A DNA stretch of 64,000 nucleotides, taken from the NCBI GenBank assembly GCA_019752015.1, contig JAIEMQ010000025.1, positions 1 to 64,000 of the forward strand, in the 5' to 3' direction. Under the pieces are notes generated by a model. That model was not told the origin of the DNA. It made no database searches and was given only the letters and a program-made list of their open reading frames with translations. The stretch's first letter is position 1, and every line of letters starts with the position of its first letter. Shown in pieces: positions 53,924-62,318 of the stretch. The position numbers were made by a program, and so were the translations under genes. Source of the stretch: Cyanobacteriota bacterium. GTDB lineage: Bacteria > Acidobacteriota > Vicinamibacteria > Vicinamibacterales > UBA2999.

Positions 53924-55356
53924 GGGGATGTCCCGCCCGCTGTTGAAATTCAAGCGGCGGCTCAGTTGACGACTACGCGATCTGTCGCTCCTCCTGCGCG
54001 ACACAGAGTCCGAGTTGCCGATCGCGAGTCCGGAGGGCCGCGACGAGCATCGACATGTCAGCATACCCTTTCAATCGTCGGAAGCCCTTCACGGCTTCGA
54101 GGACACCGGCGGCGACCCACCGCAGCATCATCTGACCATTCCGCCACCGCTTGACGTTGCGCTTGACGTGACGCGTGCGACTGAGCAGACTCTCGGCGGC
54201 GTTGGTGGTGGCCAAGGAGCGGCGCAGACGCGGGGACAGCTTCAGCGTGAGCACCGTCAGCGTTTCGTCGAGGCCTTCGCGCACGCTCTCGGGCACTGGG
54301 ATACTCGGCCTCAAGCTGACGCGCGAGGTCAAGGAGGAGTCGCTGCGCCAGCTTCGGATCGGCGGCCTGGTAGGCGCGCCGGAGGATCGCCTGCGCCCAC
54401 GGGCGGTCGCGATCGCTCAAGTACTCGAGGATGTTGCGCATCTTGTGCACCTGGCAGCGTTGCACCAGCGCGGCGTCGCCGAAGGTCGCGCGCACCGCTT
54501 TCCGCAACGCTTTCGAGCCATCGAGGATCACGAGCACGCTGCGATCGGTCCGGAGCCCACGATCTGGAGACTCGCGAGCAAGCCCTGGCACACGGTGGCA
54601 TTTTCGGTCGAGCCGTCCCACAGGCCGAGCGCGTGTTTCTGACCGTTGGCCGCGATGCCGAGCGCGACGATGAGGCAGTGATCGCCGACGTGCACGCCAT
54701 CGATCAGTAACGCGACGAGGTCGAGGCCGTCGAGCGGGGCACTCTGCCAGGCCGTGAGCTGCGCGGTCGTCCGAGCGACGAAGCGGCGGCTCACCGCGCT
54801 CTTACTCGTGCCTCGGCTCGTGATCGCCGGACCAAGCGGCTCCAGGCTCCGGGCGTACTGCCGCGTGGCCACGCCCACGAGCATCTGCTCGACGACCCGG
54901 CGGTCGAGCGGATCGGTGGCGGCCATCGTCTCAAACGTGGGCAGCGGGACCTCGCCGGCCGCGGTGCGCGCGCGCGGGCGCTGGATCGTGACCTTCCGGC
55001 CACCGAGAACCACTTCGCTGCGCGTGGTGCCGGCCCGGCTGGCCGGCCGCTCGGGCTCGTGCGCATACCGCGGCCCACAGATCGCGGTGCGATCCTCTTC
55101 CAGCATGGTGGTGAAGACCTTCAAGCCCGATCGCAGGGCCAATTCCAACAGCTCCGTCTTGGTGTCGACGAGCAGATCGACGAGCGGCAGATGACGCAGC
55201 GGGGATTCTGTATGGAGAACGGGTGAGGCTATGCGGACTTCTTCATGGCGGCTCCTTGTTGTGAGGCCTTCGGACCTCGGGCTTAGTCACCACTCGTTGT
55301 ACACGAGCAGTGAGGAGCCGTCGCTTTCAATTTTCAACAGCTACCGGGACATCCCC
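53924..55356 (-). mobile_element. IS256-family insertion sequence
   Basis: A 1433-base element. Both ends read inward as GGGGATGTCCC, four bases, then GCTGTTGAAA, giving an imperfect terminal inverted repeat of about 30 bases. It is flanked by the exact 8-bp duplication CATGCGTG. The 8-bp duplication, the size and the mutator-type transposase all fit IS256. The transposase is frameshifted, so this copy is probably not autonomous. Confidence 0.88.
53973..55246 (-). pseudogene. IS256-family transposase, frameshifted
   Basis: The reading frame is split in at least three: the N-terminal part with TELLELALRSGLKVFTTMLE and LLIDGVHVGDHCLIVALGI (first catalytic Asp), a middle part with LVILDGSKALRKAVRATFGD and QRCQVHKMRNILEYL (second Asp and the C-H motif), and a C-terminal part with TTNAAESLLSRTRHVKRNVK (catalytic Glu). 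Shifts are near 54580 and 54320. ATG at 55246 has AAGGAG upstream but meets a stop after five codons, so a third shift is likely near the start. It is most like mutator transposases. Confidence 0.82.
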
Positions 55357-55364
55357 CATGCGTG
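55357..55364 (+). repeat. Target-site duplication, right copy
   Basis: CATGCGTG, matching 53916-53923. Between here and 55480 lies the 5' part of the interrupted DUF4145-like gene; 55481-55590 shows only a -10-like TATACT on the minus strand for that gene. Confidence 0.85.
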
Positions 55365-55594
55365 TGGTTCCAACCCTTGTTGGAGCCAACTTCGCGACCA
55401 CAGTGTCCACATTTGAGGCTAACGACATCGACATCAGCCAAATTTGTATAGGTAGGCGGTAGCGGCCCATTTCGTTTCATACGTCGTGATTAAGTATAAG
55501 AAACTGATCTCATGAAAGCCATGAACGGTGGCCTCATGGCACTTCGTTCGGCGGGACTCTCGTCTGCCTCAACAATTTATTCTCTCAACTGCCG

Positions 55595-55616
55595 TTAACA
55601 CGGATTTAACACGGCA
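55595..55616 (+). promoter_or_regulatory. Pho box upstream of pstS
   Basis: TTAACACGGAT and TTAACACGGCA are near-perfect 11-base direct repeats, the layout bound by PhoB. TACGCT at 55643-55648 is a candidate -10 six bases before the pstS ATG, implying an almost leaderless message. Confidence 0.72.
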
Positions 55617-55654
55617 GAAACTGCCGCGAAATCCCCGCCGCGTACGCTAGCGGC

Positions 55655-56707
55655 ATGAAGTTGCATATTCGTCATATCTCCCTGGTGGCACTGTTCGCCA
55701 TCACGCTGGTGGCCTGTGGGCAAAGCGCCCAGGATGCGCGCACCGGTGGCGCCGCCCCCGGCGCCGCTGCAGGTCCGACCCTCGTCAGCCTCGACGGCTC
55801 GAGCACCGTGTTTCCGATCAGCGAAGCGGTCGCGGAAGAATTTCAGAAGGCCGACACATCCGTTCGCGTGACCGTGGGTATCTCCGGCACGGGCGGCGGC
55901 TTTCAGAAATTCTGCCGCGGCGAAATCGACATCAGCGACGCGTCACGCCCGATCTCGGCAACCGAGATCGAAGCGTGCTCGAAAGCGGGCATCGAATACA
56001 TCGAGCTGCCGGTGGCGTATGACGGCATCGCGATCGCGGTGAATCCGAAGAACACGTGGGCGGACAAGATGACCGTTGCCGAGCTCAAGACGCTGTGGGC
56101 GCCGGATGCGCAAGGCAAGGTGAAGACCTGGTCGCAGGTGCGCAAAGGCTGGCCGAATCGCGAGATTCACCTGTTCGGCGCCGGCGTCGACTCGGGCACT
56201 TACGATTACTTCACCGAAGCCGTCAACGGGAAGGCCAAAGCCAGCCGTGGCGACTTCACGTCGAGCGAAGACGACAACGTGCTGGTGCAGGGTATCAGCA
56301 ACGACGAGCTCGCCCTCGGCTTCGTGCCGTTCGCCTATTTCGAAGCCAACCGCGGCAAGCTGAAGCTGGTGCCGGTCGATGACGCGAAGGCCGACAACGG
56401 CAACGGCGCGATCATGCCCAGCGCCGAGACCATCCGCGACGGCACGTATCAGCCGCTGTCGCGCCCGATCTTCCTCTACGTCTCCACCAAGGCCAACGCC
56501 CGTCCCGAAGTGCAGAAGTTCGTCGAGTTCTACGTGAAGAACGCCGAGAAGCTGGTGCGTGAAGTGGCCTACGTGCCGCTCGGCGAGAAGATCTACGGGC
56601 TCGTCGGCGAGCGCTACTCGAAGAAGACGACCGGCTCGGCCTTCGCCGGCAAGAACACGGTCGGCGTGACGCTCGACCAGCTGCTGGCGGCCGAAGGCGG
56701 AAAGTAA
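55655..56707 (+). CDS. pstS: Phosphate-binding lipoprotein PstS
   Basis: A 350-residue substrate-binding protein. Lipoprotein signal with lipobox LVAC (Cys21). The phosphate-binding loops are visible: [46 protein letters not shown] and [15 protein letters not shown]. It captures phosphate and delivers it to PstCA. First gene of a pstSCAB-phoU operon behind a Pho box; pstC starts 8 bases downstream. Confidence 0.96.
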   Translation: MKLHIRHISLVALFAITLVACGQSAQDARTGGAAPGAAAGPTLVSLDGSSTVFPISEAVAEEFQKADTSVRVTVGISGTGGGFQKFCRGEIDISDASRPISATEIEACSKAGIEYIELPVAYDGIAIAVNPKNTWADKMTVAELKTLWAPDAQGKVKTWSQVRKGWPNREIHLFGAGVDSGTYDYFTEAVNGKAKASRGDFTSSEDDNVLVQGISNDELALGFVPFAYFEANRGKLKLVPVDDAKADNGNGAIMPSAETIRDGTYQPLSRPIFLYVSTKANARPEVQKFVEFYVKNAEKLVREVAYVPLGEKIYGLVGERYSKKTTGSAFAGKNTVGVTLDQLLAAEGGK

Positions 56708-56715
56708 ACAGGGGG

Positions 56716-57597
56716 ATGTCGACGCGCGCGCTTGAGTGGATTATCGAGCGCCTTCTCTTTCTGTGCGCCGCGCTATCGGTGCTGACGACGGCGGGGATCG
56801 TCCTGGTCCTCGCCGTTGAAACGTACGAGTTCCTGCTCGAAGTCCCGCTCCTCGACTTCCTGACCGGCACCGAGTGGACACCGCTGTTCTTCAACAAGCA
56901 GTTCGGCGTGCTGCCGCTGGTGGCCGGCACGATGCTGGTCTCGGCGATCGCCATGGCGGTGGCGCTGCCGATGGGATTGCTGGCGGCGGTCTACTTGAGC
57001 GAATACTCGCCGAGCGGCTTCCGCCGCGTCGTCAAGCCGGTTCTCGAAATCCTCGCCGGCGTGCCGACGGTGGTCTACGGCTACTTTGCGCTGACGTTCG
57101 TAACCCCGCTCCTTCAGCAATTCTTGCCGGCGCTCTCGGGCTTCAACGCTCTCAGCCCCGGCATTGTGATGGGCCTGATGATCCTGCCGCTGGTGTCGTC
57201 GCTGTCGGAGGATGCGATGCGCGCGGTGCCGCAGGGGCTCCGCGAGGGCTCCTACGCGCTCGGCGCCACGCGCATGCAGACGGCATTGAAGGTCGTGGTG
57301 CCGGCGGCATTCTCCGGCATCACCGCGGCGTTCATTCTTGCGGTATCGCGCGCGATCGGCGAGACGATGATCGTGGCCATCGCTGCAGGACAGCAGCCGC
57401 GTCTGACCGGCAATCCGTTCGTGCCGATCGAAACGATGACCGCCTATATCGTTCAGGTCAGCCTCGGTGACACGCCGCAAGGCACCATCGAGTACCGGAC
57501 CATCTTCGCCGTCGGCATGTTGCTGTTCCTGATGACCTTCGGCCTCAATTTGATCAGCACCTGGCTGCGCGAGCGGTTCCGCGAGGAGTACGCATGA
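56716..57597 (+). CDS. pstC: Phosphate ABC permease PstC
   Basis: A 293-residue permease with six predicted helices. Landmarks are [46 protein letters not shown], the ABC-contact EAA-like loop [21 protein letters not shown] and [14 protein letters not shown]. It pairs with PstA. The ATGA at 57594 couples it to pstA. Confidence 0.95.
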   Translation: MSTRALEWIIERLLFLCAALSVLTTAGIVLVLAVETYEFLLEVPLLDFLTGTEWTPLFFNKQFGVLPLVAGTMLVSAIAMAVALPMGLLAAVYLSEYSPSGFRRVVKPVLEILAGVPTVVYGYFALTFVTPLLQQFLPALSGFNALSPGIVMGLMILPLVSSLSEDAMRAVPQGLREGSYALGATRMQTALKVVVPAAFSGITAAFILAVSRAIGETMIVAIAAGQQPRLTGNPFVPIETMTAYIVQVSLGDTPQGTIEYRTIFAVGMLLFLMTFGLNLISTWLRERFREEYA

Positions 57598-58436
57598 GGA
57601 AACGTGCGGATCTCCTTTTCCAGATGCTCTCGCTGGCGACGCTGATCGCCGCCCTGGCCGCACTCGGCGCACTGGTCTACGACATCTTCGCCGACGGCGC
57701 GTCGCGACTGAGCTGGTCGTTCATCGTCAACATTGCGTCGCGCAATGCCGAAGAAGCCGGCGTCTATCACGCGCTGATGGGCAGCATCTGGGTGATCGCG
57801 CTGACCGGAGCGCTGGCACTCCCGATCGGCGTCGCCGCGGCGATCTATCTCGAAGAGTACGGATCGCGCAGCCGGATCGCGCGCTTCATCGAGCTCAACA
57901 TCTCCAATCTCGCCGCGGTCCCGTCGATCATCTACGGTCTGCTCGGCCTCGGGCTGTTCGTGCGGCTGATGGGCATGGGGCAGAGCGTCCTGGCCGGCGC
58001 CGCGACGCTGGCGCTGCTGGCGCTGCCGGTGGTGATTCTGTCGACGCGCGAGGCACTGCGCACGGTGCCGAGCTCGATCCGCGAAGGTTCCTACGCGCTC
58101 GGCGCCACCAAATGGCAGACCATCTGGCACCAGGTGCTGCCGATGGCGCTGCCCGGCGTGCTGACCGGCTTGATCCTGGCGCTGTCGCGCGCCATCGGGG
58201 AGACCGCGCCGCTCATTACCATTGGCGCGCTCACCTATATTCCGTTCGCACCGGATAGCGTATGGTCAAAATTCACGGTGCTGCCGATCCAGGTCTTCAA
58301 CTGGGTGTCGAGGCCGCAAGCGGAGTTCAAGGCCAACGCCGCGGCGGGCATCCTGGTGCTGCTCGCGTTACTATTGAGCATGAACGCCATCGCGATCGTC
58401 GTCCGCGATCGCTCTCAGCGGCGGGGGCGCGTATGA
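57594..58436 (+). CDS. pstA: Phosphate ABC permease PstA
   Basis: A 280-residue permease. Landmarks are [43 protein letters not shown], the coupling loop [21 protein letters not shown] and [20 protein letters not shown]. Start overlaps the pstC stop by four bases. A 43-base gap with a short inverted repeat separates it from pstB. Confidence 0.95.
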   Translation: MRKRADLLFQMLSLATLIAALAALGALVYDIFADGASRLSWSFIVNIASRNAEEAGVYHALMGSIWVIALTGALALPIGVAAAIYLEEYGSRSRIARFIELNISNLAAVPSIIYGLLGLGLFVRLMGMGQSVLAGAATLALLALPVVILSTREALRTVPSSIREGSYALGATKWQTIWHQVLPMALPGVLTGLILALSRAIGETAPLITIGALTYIPFAPDSVWSKFTVLPIQVFNWVSRPQAEFKANAAAGILVLLALLLSMNAIAIVVRDRSQRRGRV

Positions 58437-58455
58437 CCCGTCGATTGACACGCAG

Positions 58456-58485
58456 GGTCATAGTGAGCGGAGTCGAAGTATGACC
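58456..58485 (+). repeat. Short element with inverted ends around the pstB start codon
   Basis: GGTCATA and TATGACC bound a 30-base stretch (core GTGAGCGGAGTCGAAG). The right end contains the pstB ATG. It may be a dispersed repeat that supplied the start, or a structure controlling pstB translation. No second copy was seen in the window. Confidence 0.45.
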
Positions 58486-59319
58486 GGCGGAACCGGGACC
58501 GTTCCGGCGAACCTGTCCGGCATCGCCAGCCGCCGCGACCAGTCGCCTGCGGCCCTCGACAAGCCGGTGAAGATCGAGGTCGACAACCTCAATTTCTATT
58601 ACGGTCCGAAGCGCGCGCTCGACGGCATCAACATCCGGATCCGCGCCAACCTCGTGACCGCGTTCATCGGCCCCTCGGGCTGCGGCAAGAGCACGTTCCT
58701 GCGGACGCTCAACCGGATGAACGACATCATTCCGGCGACGCGCGTCGAGGGCACGGTCGAGATCGACGGCAAGCCGATCTACGACGCCAAGGTCGACGTC
58801 GTCCAGCTCCGCCGCAAGGTCGGCATGGTGTTCCAGAAGTCGAACCCGTTTCCGAAATCGATTTTCGAGAACATCGCCTACGGCCTGCGCATCAACGGCC
58901 TGACCAAGTCGAAGGCGGAGATGGCGGAGCGCGTCGAGGAGAGCCTGCGGCAAGCGGCGATCTGGGAGGAAGTCAAGGATCGGTTGAACGAATCGGCGCT
59001 CGCACTCTCGGGCGGACAGCAGCAGCGCCTGTGCATCGCGCGGGCGCTGGCGATCCGGCCGGAGATCCTGCTGATGGACGAGCCCGCGTCCGCGCTCGAT
59101 CCGATCGCGACGCAGCGCATCGAAGAACTGATCTACGACCTGAAGAAGAACTATACGATCGTGATCGTCACGCACAACATGCAGCAGGCGGCGCGCGTGT
59201 CGGACTTCACGGCGTTCTTCTGGCTGGGACGGCTGATCGAGGTGGGCCGGACCGACAGGATCTTCACGGCGCCGGCGGAAAAACTGACCGAAGACTATGT
59301 GACAGGACGGTGCGGCTGA
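58480..59319 (+). CDS. pstB: Phosphate ABC ATPase PstB
   Basis: A 279-residue ATPase. Walker [11 protein letters not shown]-loop [11 protein letters not shown], signature [15 protein letters not shown], Walker [14 protein letters not shown] and switch His in [13 protein letters not shown]. About 30 residues before the conserved [13 protein letters not shown] form an N-terminal extension; start ATG at 58480 lies in a short inverted repeat. Its stop overlaps the phoU start (TGATG). Confidence 0.96.
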   Translation: MTGGTGTVPANLSGIASRRDQSPAALDKPVKIEVDNLNFYYGPKRALDGINIRIRANLVTAFIGPSGCGKSTFLRTLNRMNDIIPATRVEGTVEIDGKPIYDAKVDVVQLRRKVGMVFQKSNPFPKSIFENIAYGLRINGLTKSKAEMAERVEESLRQAAIWEEVKDRLNESALALSGGQQQRLCIARALAIRPEILLMDEPASALDPIATQRIEELIYDLKKNYTIVIVTHNMQQAARVSDFTAFFWLGRLIEVGRTDRIFTAPAEKLTEDYVTGRCG

Positions 59320-60008
59320 TGGAGCGGGCGTTTCGGCACTTCCAGGATGAGCTCGATGCACTGAAGGAGCGCCTCCTCGCCATGGGCGGGCTGGCCGAGG
59401 AGCGCGTGCGCGAATCGGTGCGCGGCCTGATCGATCGCGACCACGCGGCGTTCGACGCCGTGCTGTCGGGCGACGAGCCGATCAACGACCTCCACATGGA
59501 ACTGGACGATCGCTGCTTCAAGCTGCTGGCGCTGCACCAGCCGATGGCCGCGGATCTTCGCGTCATCGTCGCCGCGGTCAAGATCAACACCGACCTCGAA
59601 CGGGTCGGCGACCTGGCCGTCAACATCGCCGAGGCCGGCAAGCGCTACCTGCAGCATCCGCCGGTCAAGCCGCTGATCGACATTCCTCGCATGGGCGATC
59701 TGGCGCAGAAAATGCTGCGCGACGCCCTCGATGCGTTCGTCCGGCGCGACATGGTGCTGGCCGAAGCGGTGCTGGCCGCCGACGACACGCTCGACGGCTT
59801 GAAGACCCAGATCTTCCGTGAGCTGCTCACCTACATGCTGCAGGCCCCCGAAACCATCGAGCCGGCGCTCGACTTAATCCTCATTTCACGGCATCTCGAG
59901 CGGATCGGCGATCACGCGACCAACGTCGCCGAGGACGTCATTTTCATCCTGTCGGCACGGGACGTCCGCCACCATGGGACCGATACCGCGCGGGGCGGTG
60001 ACACTTAG
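59319..60008 (+). CDS. phoU: Phosphate signalling protein PhoU
   Basis: A 229-residue helical protein with two PhoU repeats: VKINTDLERVGDLAVNIAE in the first and LILISRHLERIGDHATNVAED in the second, each with the metal-binding E-R-x-G-D pattern. It links PstSCAB activity to PhoR and prevents excess uptake. ATG at 59319 overlaps the pstB stop. It ends the operon. Confidence 0.95.
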   Translation: MERAFRHFQDELDALKERLLAMGGLAEERVRESVRGLIDRDHAAFDAVLSGDEPINDLHMELDDRCFKLLALHQPMAADLRVIVAAVKINTDLERVGDLAVNIAEAGKRYLQHPPVKPLIDIPRMGDLAQKMLRDALDAFVRRDMVLAEAVLAADDTLDGLKTQIFRELLTYMLQAPETIEPALDLILISRHLERIGDHATNVAEDVIFILSARDVRHHGTDTARGGDT

Positions 60009-60054
60009 AGAAATGCGCGGCCGGTGGATGATCTAGAATTAGCAGGATCACCAT

Positions 60055-61338
60055 ATGGCCGATACGCTCAGCATTACCGACAACCGGACCGGGAAGACCT
60101 ACGAAGTCCCGATCGCGGAAGGCACCATCCGTGCCACTGACCTGAAGAAAATCACCACCGGCGGCGACGATCCGGGGCTGGCGACCTACGACCCGGCCTT
60201 CATGAATACCGCGGCGTGCAGGAGCAAGATCACCTTTATCGACGGCGACAAGGGCATCCTGATGTATCGCGGATACCCGATCGAACAGCTCGCCGAGCAC
60301 AGCACCTACCTCGAGACCGCCTACCTGATTCTGTTCGGCGAGCTGCCGAACAAGCCGCAGCTCGAGAAGTGGACCCACGACATCACCATGCACACCATGG
60401 TGCACGAGAACATCAAGAAGTTCATGGAAGGGTTCACCTACGACGCGCACCCGATGAGCGTGTTCATCAGCACCGTTGCGGCGATGTCGACCTTCTATCC
60501 GGACAGCAAGCAGATCTTCAACGCCGACTCGCGGCGCAAGCAGATCCACCGGCTGATTGCGAAGACGCCGACGATTGCGGCCTTTGCCTATCGCCACAGC
60601 ACCGGCCGGCCCTACGTCTATCCGGACAACGACCTCAGCTTCACCGGCAATTTCCTGAACATGCTGTTCAAGATGACCGAGGTGAAGTACTCGCCGAACA
60701 AGAAGCTCGAGCGCGCCCTCGACGTGCTGTTCATCCTGCACGCCGATCACGAGCAGAACTGCTCGACCAGCTCGATGCGCGCGATCGGCAGCTCGCACGT
60801 CGACCCGTTCTCGTCGATGGCCGGCGCGGCCGCCGCGCTGTACGGCCCGCTGCACGGCGGCGCCAACGAAGCGGTGCTGCGCATGCTGAAGGAGATCGGC
60901 AGCGTCGACCACATTCCCGCCTTCATCAAGAAGGTCAAGGGCGGCGAAGGCCGCCTGATGGGCTTCGGTCATCGCGTCTACAAGTCGTACGACCCGCGGG
61001 CCAAGATCATCAAGCAGACGGCGTATGAAGTGTTCGAGGTAACGGGCAAGAACCCGCTGCTCGACATCGCGCTCGAGCTCGAGCGCATTGCGCTCGAGGA
61101 CGAGTACTTCATCAGCCGCAAGCTCTATCCGAACGTCGACTTCTACTCGGGCCTCATCTACCAGGCGATGGGCTTCCCGGTGGAGATGTTCGCGGTGCTG
61201 TTCGCGATCGCCCGCACGGTGGGCTGGGTCGCGCAGTGGGAAGAGATGCTGCTCGATCCGGATACGAAGATCGCGCGTCCCAAGCAGGTGTACGAGGGGG
61301 CCCAGACTCGTGACTACGTTCCGCTCGGCAAACGGTAA
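60055..61338 (+). CDS. gltA: Citrate synthase (hexameric, type I)
   Basis: A 427-residue enzyme that condenses acetyl-CoA and oxaloacetate at the entry of the TCA cycle. The N-terminal part (GLATYDPAFMNTAACRSKIT, GDKGILMYRGYPIEQLAEHS) and the active-site regions LHADHEQNCSTSSMR, YGPLHGGANEAVL (His) and MGFGHRVYKSYDPRAK are clear; the catalytic Asp is near NVDFYSG. TAGAAT at 60034 is a candidate -10 and AGGA lies 8 bases before the ATG. The next gene overlaps its 3' end by 29 bases. Confidence 0.96.
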   Translation: MADTLSITDNRTGKTYEVPIAEGTIRATDLKKITTGGDDPGLATYDPAFMNTAACRSKITFIDGDKGILMYRGYPIEQLAEHSTYLETAYLILFGELPNKPQLEKWTHDITMHTMVHENIKKFMEGFTYDAHPMSVFISTVAAMSTFYPDSKQIFNADSRRKQIHRLIAKTPTIAAFAYRHSTGRPYVYPDNDLSFTGNFLNMLFKMTEVKYSPNKKLERALDVLFILHADHEQNCSTSSMRAIGSSHVDPFSSMAGAAAALYGPLHGGANEAVLRMLKEIGSVDHIPAFIKKVKGGEGRLMGFGHRVYKSYDPRAKIIKQTAYEVFEVTGKNPLLDIALELERIALEDEYFISRKLYPNVDFYSGLIYQAMGFPVEMFAVLFAIARTVGWVAQWEEMLLDPDTKIARPKQVYEGAQTRDYVPLGKR

Positions 61339-62242
61339 GCAGCATCCGGCTTTAGCCGGATTGTTCCTGGCGCTGGTACTGTGGCATCCGGCTTTACCCG
61401 GAGTAGCCCAGGCACAAGGCTCGAACGGTTTCGACAGCACGAAGGCGTTCGAGCACCTGCGCCAGCAGGTGGCGATTGGTCCGCGCCCATCGGGCTCGGC
61501 CGCCAACGTCAAGAATCGCGATTACATCAAGGCGCAGATGGCGGCGCTCGGCATCACGACCACCGAACAGCCGTTCGAAGGCCGCACCCCGCTCGGTCCC
61601 GTCACGATGGTCAACATCATCGCGACCATTCCCGGGAAGAGCGCCGATCGCATCGTGCTCGCCAGTCACTTCGATACGAAGCTGTTCCGCGACATGCGCT
61701 TCGTCGGCGCCAGCGACGGCGCGTCGAGCACCGCCGCGCTGATCGAGCTCGGGCGCGTCATCAAGGCGCGCGGCGCGCCGCCCTTTACGATCGAGCTGTT
61801 GTTCCTCGACGGCGAAGAAGCCGTCGTCGAATGGTCGGGAGACGACAACACCTACGGCAGCCGCTACTACGTGGAGGCGGCGCGCAAGTCGGGCTCGCTG
61901 AAGTCGCTGCGCGCGCTCATCCTGCTCGACATGATCGGCGATCGCAACCTGACGATCCGCCGCGAATCGAACTCCACGCGCTGGCTGACGGAGATCGTGT
62001 GGGGCGCGGCGAAGAAGCTCGGCCACCGCGCGTTCATGGACGAAGAGACCACCGTCGAGGACGATCACATCCCGTTCCTGAAGGCGGGCGTGCCGTCGCT
62101 CGACATCATCGATCTGGATTACCCGCAGTGGCACACGGCGCAGGACACGCTCGACGCCGTCGGCGCGCGCAGCCTGCAGGTGGTTGGCGAGACGGTGATG
62201 GCGGCGCTTCCGGAAATCGAAGCGCGCCTCCTGAAGAATTGA
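61310..62242 (+). CDS. Exported M28-family enzyme, glutaminyl-cyclase-like
   Basis: A 310-residue zinc enzyme. Zinc-site stretches are visible: VLASHFDTK, FVGASDGASSTAALIELGR, LLFLDGEEAV, and DDHIPFLKAGVPSLDIIDLD with WHTAQDT near the end. The pattern fits glutaminyl-peptide cyclotransferases better than ordinary aminopeptidases. GTG at 61310 lies inside gltA and is the earliest plausible start. The signal region (HPALAGLFLALVLWHPALPG) is encoded by two copies of a TCCGGCTTTA-CCGGA repeat in frame. Confidence 0.82.
   Translation: MTTFRSANGKQHPALAGLFLALVLWHPALPGVAQAQGSNGFDSTKAFEHLRQQVAIGPRPSGSAANVKNRDYIKAQMAALGITTTEQPFEGRTPLGPVTMVNIIATIPGKSADRIVLASHFDTKLFRDMRFVGASDGASSTAALIELGRVIKARGAPPFTIELLFLDGEEAVVEWSGDDNTYGSRYYVEAARKSGSLKSLRALILLDMIGDRNLTIRRESNSTRWLTEIVWGAAKKLGHRAFMDEETTVEDDHIPFLKAGVPSLDIIDLDYPQWHTAQDTLDAVGARSLQVVGETVMAALPEIEARLLKN
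61343..61402 (+). repeat. Two palindromic repeats inside a signal-peptide coding region
   Basis: CATCCGGC-TTTA-GCCGGA at 61343-61360 and CATCCGGC-TTTA-CCCGGA at 61385-61402, 42 bases apart (14 codons), each read as HPAL(A/P)G. They match the stem at 62295-62314. Confidence 0.8.
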
Positions 62243-62314
62243 GGTCCGCCTGAAGGCGGACCCTCACAGAACTAATTGGGAGAAATCTTGTGAGGGTCCG
62301 GCTTTAGCCGGACC
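62243..62314. repeat. Paired palindromic repeats between convergent genes
   Basis: GGTCCGCC-TGAA-GGCGGACC (62243-62262) and GGTCCGGC-TTTA-GCCGGACC (62295-62314), with CTCACA and TGTGAG facing each other between them. The pair could fold into two stems or one long one and probably terminates transcription from both sides. Confidence 0.85.
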
Positions 62315-62318
62315 GCAG

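Larger units (their letters stand above)
53468..55480 (-). pseudogene. DUF4145-type gene, interrupted by an IS and frameshifted
   Basis: ATG at 55480 starts a protein with a zinc-ribbon pair (LKCGHCGREVGSN, then RICPVCGRPNYFEV). The two pairs lie on opposite sides of the inserted IS256-like element; removing it and one 8-bp duplicate joins them exactly in frame (WNHTHAHDVKIRICPVCG). Beyond, the frame shifts near 53750 (to SAALSLRKLLMHVAVEKG) and again near 53620 (to RKKGNEANHEIVTISKSDAE), with the true end at 53468. The helical C-terminal part is DUF4145-like. Such domains occur in defence and restriction genes. The frameshifts may be decay or sequence error. Confidence 0.75.

Noticed and set aside
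54015-54710. 231-codon plus-strand frame in the IS element
   Set aside because: It is antisense to the conserved transposase blocks, which are on the minus strand.
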